A stretch of DNA of 64,000 nt, taken from the NCBI RefSeq assembly GCF_000971235.1, contig NZ_BBMB01000013.1, positions 1 to 64,000 on the forward strand, in the 5' to 3' direction. The first letter of the stretch is position 1, and every line of letters starts with the position of its first letter. The notes beneath the pieces were generated by a model. It saw only the letters and a program-made list of their open reading frames with translations, was not told the DNA's origin and did not search any database. The position numbers and the translations under genes are program-made. Source of the stretch: Demequina subtropica (GTDB taxonomy: Bacteria; Actinomycetota; Actinomycetes; Actinomycetales; Demequinaceae). This document shows, piece by piece, positions 61,367 to 64,000 of the stretch.

Positions 61367-61996
61367 CTACTTTCCGCCCATCTGCTCGATGACCGCCTCG
61401 GCGACCTCTCGCATCGTGAGACGACGATCCATCGAGGTCTTCTGGATCCAGCGGAAGGACTCGGGCTCGTTGAGCTTCATCTTCTCCATGAGGAGGCCCT
61501 TCGCACGCTCGACCTTCTTGCGGGTCTCCATGCGCTCGTTGATGTCGGCGATCTCCGACTCGAGGGCGCGGATCTCGACGTAGCGGGACGCGGCGATCTC
61601 CACGGCGGGCAGCAGGTCCCCCGGCGTGAACGGCTTGACCACGTAGGCCATGGCGCCCGCGTCACGCGCGCGCTCGACCAACTCGGTCTGCGAGAAGGCG
61701 GTCAGCAGGACCACCGGCGCGATGCGCTCCTTGGCGATGATCTCCGCCGCGGTGATGCCGTCCATCACGGGCATCTTGACGTCCATGACGACCACGTCGG
61801 GCTTGTGCTCGCGCGCGAGCTCCACGCCCTCCTCGCCGTTGGCGCCCTCGCCAACGACGTCGTAGCCGCCCTCCCGGAGCGTCTCGACGATGTCCATGCG
61901 GATCAGCGCCTCGTCCTCTGCGACGACGGCGCGGCGCGCGCGCTTGGTGGGCTGGGTCTGCTGCTCCGCCGCGGGAGTGTCGTTCACGTCAGTCAC
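61367..61996 (-). CDS. ANTAR-domain response regulator (PdtaR-like)
   Basis: A 209-residue response regulator. Receiver domain residues about 20-140: AEDEALIRMDIVETL acid pocket, VVMDVKMPVMDG with phospho-accepting Asp, LLTAFSQ and VVKPF. Then a coiled helix and the RNA-binding ANTAR domain (NERMETRKKVERAKGLLMEKM, ESFRWIQKTSMDRRLTMREVAEAV). ANTAR proteins bind dual-hexaloop RNA hairpins and prevent termination. The actinobacterial orthologue PdtaR is paired with the kinase PdtaS, not present here. GTG 61996 was chosen; a TAGGCT -10 lies 7 bases upstream. Confidence 0.92.
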   Translation of the reverse strand: MTDVNDTPAAEQQTQPTKRARRAVVAEDEALIRMDIVETLREGGYDVVGEGANGEEGVELAREHKPDVVVMDVKMPVMDGITAAEIIAKERIAPVVLLTAFSQTELVERARDAGAMAYVVKPFTPGDLLPAVEIAASRYVEIRALESEIADINERMETRKKVERAKGLLMEKMKLNEPESFRWIQKTSMDRRLTMREVAEAVIEQMGGK

Positions 61997-62002
61997 AGGC
62001 GC

Positions 62003-62009
62003 TAGCCTA
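62003..62009. promoter_or_regulatory. Overlapping divergent -10 boxes
   Basis: The 7-base TAGCCTA reads TAGCCT on the plus strand (62003-62008, for the tRNA starting at 62018) and TAGGCT on the minus strand (62009-62004, for the regulator gene starting at 61996). Transcription in the two directions would be mutually exclusive. Confidence 0.45.
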
Positions 62010-62017
62010 GTGCCCTC

Positions 62018-62091
62018 GCCCCGGTAGCCCAACTGGCAGAGGCACGCGGCTCAAACCCGCGGTGTTGTGGGTTCGAGTCCCACCCGGGGTA
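62018..62091 (+). tRNA. tRNA with anticodon CAA (Leu), short variable loop
   Basis: A 74-base cloverleaf. Acceptor GCCCCGG pairs with CCGGGGT (G1-U72 at the end), the anticodon stem CGCGG/CCGCG holds loop CTCAAAC with anticodon CAA, the variable loop is only 5 bases, and the T-arm is GTGGG-TTCGAGT-CCCAC. The discriminator is A; CCA is not encoded. By anticodon it decodes UUG (Leu), but Leu tRNAs normally have a long variable arm, so the charge identity deserves checking. Confidence 0.85.
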
Positions 62092-62162
62092 CTCGCCGAT
62101 CCTGCGCCGACCCGTGCCGCGCACGCGCATCGTCCGGGACCACCCCGTGCCATGCTCGACAC

Positions 62163-62651
62163 GTGAGCAGAGACGACACCTCCCCGCGTACGGCCCCGGC
62201 GCGACGCCTCCACATCGCGCTCGTGGCGCATGACAACAAGAAGGCCGAGCTCCTCGAGTGGGCCTCCTTCAACAAGGGCTCCCTCGCCCCGCACGAGCTC
62301 TACGCGACCGGCACCACGGGCACGATGCTCGAGTTCGAGCTCGGGATCAAGGTCCACCGCTTCCTGTCGGGCCCGGTCGGCGGCGACCAGCAGATCGGCG
62401 CGAAGATCGCCGAGGGCGCACTCGACATGCTGATCTTCTTCTGGGATCCCCTCGAGCCGCAGCCCCACGACCCCGACGTGAAGGCGCTGCTGCGCCTGGG
62501 CGCCCTGTGGAACATCCCGATTGCGTCGAACGTCGCGACGGCCGACTTCCTCATCTCCTCTCCCCTGTTCCGCGACGGCTACGAGCGCAAGGTCCCCGAT
62601 CTGGGCCCGCGCGACTGGGAGGCCATGCGCCCCGGCGAGGACCAGGACTGA
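62163..62651 (+). CDS. mgsA: Methylglyoxal synthase
   Basis: A 162-residue MgsA that converts DHAP to methylglyoxal and phosphate, a bypass that relieves sugar-phosphate stress. IALVAHDNKKAELLEW, YATGTTGTMLE, LSGPVGGDQQIGAKIAEG (with catalytic Asp) and FFWDPLEPQPHDPDVKALLRL match the E. coli enzyme closely, including the His and Asp residues. GTG 62163 gives an N-terminus of about 19 residues before the first strand; no strong SD. Immediately right of the tRNA. Confidence 0.95.
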   Translation: MSRDDTSPRTAPARRLHIALVAHDNKKAELLEWASFNKGSLAPHELYATGTTGTMLEFELGIKVHRFLSGPVGGDQQIGAKIAEGALDMLIFFWDPLEPQPHDPDVKALLRLGALWNIPIASNVATADFLISSPLFRDGYERKVPDLGPRDWEAMRPGEDQD

Positions 62652-62826
62652 CGCCTCCCGGGCCGCAGATCTTGCGGCGAACACGACAGTTCGTGCATTC
62701 AGGCACTGTGGGACAAACCCTCGCACGCCGGGGTCGCTAGCGTCCGAGGCGTCGGCCGGGCTCATCCCCGGCCGGCGTCCCGACGAAGACGCCGGGACCC
62801 AGCGATCTCAACGAGGAGAAGCACCC

Positions 62827-64000
62827 ATGCCAGTTCCGTGGACCCGTACCGCGGCGGTCACCACCGCCGCGATCGCCGTGACCGCGTGCGGCGCCGCCGC
62901 ATCGGCGAGCCCCGCCCACGAGGCCTCCGCAAGCGTCGTCGACGCGACGGTCATCACCGAGGTGGCGCCGTCCGGCCTCAAGGTGACGGCGATCGCCGTC
63001 GAGTACGACCGCGTGCTCAAGCTCGGAGGCACCGGCGTCGACGTCGATGCGTTCGACGTCGAGGTCGACCTGGGCGCGGGCGGCATCGCCCCGCTCGTCG
63101 GCGAGCGCACCGTGACGGCCGCCTACACCAGCGACACGCCGGACATCACCGGCAAGCAGCGCGCGGGCCGCTACGTGATCCTCGAGCTCGACGAGGACGA
63201 TGCGGCCGCGACCGCCTCGTACGTCGACTGGTCGACCACCATCACGCACTACTACGACCTCGCGGGCGGCTACACCGTCGCCCAGGTGGGCGACATCGTG
63301 TCGCCCCGCGTGACCGTCGACGCGCAGCCCGGGAACGTCGTGGCCAACAGCGACGTGGAGAACCTGCTCATCGACGAGTACGCGTCCGGAACGCTCGCGA
63401 CGGAGGCGGGACCGGTGCTCGACTACCGCTACTACACGCCCGAGAAGAGCGGCGAGAAGAAGGGCAAGAAGTACCCGCTGGTCGTGTCGCTGCACGGCTT
63501 CGGCGAGAGCGGGTCGAACAACTTCAGCCAGCTCGCGGGCAACCAGATCTCCACCGTCTTCGCCTCGGACGAGCGGCAGCTCACGGACCCCGCCTACGTC
63601 CTCTCGCCGCAGGCCGACCCGTTCGACGGCACCAAGGGCGCGTGGTGGGCGCCGCAGATGCAGGAGGCCGTGATCGACCTGGTCGAGGACTTCATCGCAT
63701 CGCACCCGGACGTCGACACCTCACGGGTCTACCTGACGGGCCTGTCGATGGGCTCGTACGGCTCGTGGGCGATCCTCGGCGAGCACAGCGACCTGTTCGC
63801 GGGCGCCGTGGTGGTCTGCGGCGGCGGCGTCGCCGATGTCGAGGCGGCCGCCGCGGAGCTCGCGGACTTCCCGATCTGGGCCGTGCACTCCGAGGACGAC
63901 TTCGTGGTCGACTACTACGCCGACGGCTCGGACTTCCGCGTCTTCGAGGCGTTCGAGGCCGCCGGCACGCCCGTCGTGTGGACCGAGTGGTCCGGCCTGC
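62827..64000 (+). CDS. Secreted lipoprotein esterase with Ig-like N-domain (partial at window end)
   Basis: The frame runs from ATG 62827 (AGGAG SD at about 62814) off the window end, 391 residues visible. Residues 1-22 form a signal with lipobox VTAC, so it is probably lipid-anchored. Residues about 35-165 resemble the Ig-like domain of EstA-type esterases; the catalytic part begins LDYRYYTPEK, with LHGFGESGSNN (oxyanion) and GLSMGSYGSWAI (nucleophile Ser in GxSxG). The acid Asp is probably in HSEDDFVVDY; the His lies beyond the window. Such enzymes cleave polyester, PHB-type or acylated substrates. Confidence 0.85.
   Translation, partial: MPVPWTRTAAVTTAAIAVTACGAAASASPAHEASASVVDATVITEVAPSGLKVTAIAVEYDRVLKLGGTGVDVDAFDVEVDLGAGGIAPLVGERTVTAAYTSDTPDITGKQRAGRYVILELDEDDAAATASYVDWSTTITHYYDLAGGYTVAQVGDIVSPRVTVDAQPGNVVANSDVENLLIDEYASGTLATEAGPVLDYRYYTPEKSGEKKGKKYPLVVSLHGFGESGSNNFSQLAGNQISTVFASDERQLTDPAYVLSPQADPFDGTKGAWWAPQMQEAVIDLVEDFIASHPDVDTSRVYLTGLSMGSYGSWAILGEHSDLFAGAVVVCGGGVADVEAAAAELADFPIWAVHSEDDFVVDYYADGSDFRVFEAFEAAGTPVVWTEWSGL

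Overview
The window looks like a chromosome segment of a high-GC actinobacterium, most likely of the order Micrococcales (Cellulomonas/Demequina-like). This is an inference from gene content and order. It carries the actinobacterial markers RbpA, WhiA, OpcA and an ANTAR regulator of PdtaR type. GTG starts and 1-4 base start/stop overlaps are very common, and several genes have a TANNNT -10 box only 6-8 bases before the start codon, as expected for leaderless transcripts. No insertion sequence, transposase, integrase, rRNA gene or CRISPR array was seen.

Left part (1-7576) is accessory. It holds a C5-cytosine DNA methyltransferase followed by a convergent FRG-domain protein. Next comes a compact, divergently arranged cassette with an ADP-ribose/NAD theme: an ADP-ribosylglycohydrolase fused to a CX5R protein phosphatase, a putative peptide-binding chaperone-like protein, an NrtR-type regulator with a dead Nudix box, an unknown 123-residue protein, a TY-Chap2-like protein and an N-formylglutamate amidohydrolase-like enzyme. 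An inverted repeat enclosing a perfect -35 box lies between the two arms. A tRNA-Pro gene whose 3' end faces this block closes it at 7577-7650, so it could be an island boundary. This cassette is my best candidate for an incompletely described system.

Middle-left (7827-17735) is mixed metabolism and signalling: a flavin monooxygenase with an overlapping SDR; two adjacent membrane diguanylate cyclases lacking the I-site arginine; a pyroglutamyl-peptidase-like protein that has lost its catalytic Cys and His; a CMP/dCMP-type deaminase; a UMF1-family transporter; and a coupled hydrolase-GDPD-DUF1801 operon.

The core (17750-55743) has conserved actinobacterial clusters: der-plsC-cmk-tyrA-aroH-rsu/rlu-scpB-scpA-parA-xerD (all minus strand, mostly coupled); ctaB divergent from tkt; zwf-opcA-pgl; rbpA, secG, tpiA, pgk and gap; whiA-yvcK-rapZ-uvrC-uvrA; and uvrB, coaE, rpsA, pfkA and polA. 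Together these supply central carbon flux, nucleotide excision repair, chromosome condensation and segregation, and cell-wall/carbon control. Two 97-bp copies of an imperfect palindromic repeat flank the zwf-opcA-pgl operon.

The right end (55913-64000) has a branched-chain amino-acid ABC system. livHMGF is on the plus strand and converges on the binding-protein gene livJ across a 411-bp spacer filled with terminators and a 131-bp-offset direct repeat. Then come the ANTAR response regulator, a short-variable-loop tRNA with anticodon CAA, methylglyoxal synthase, and a secreted esterase cut by the window edge.
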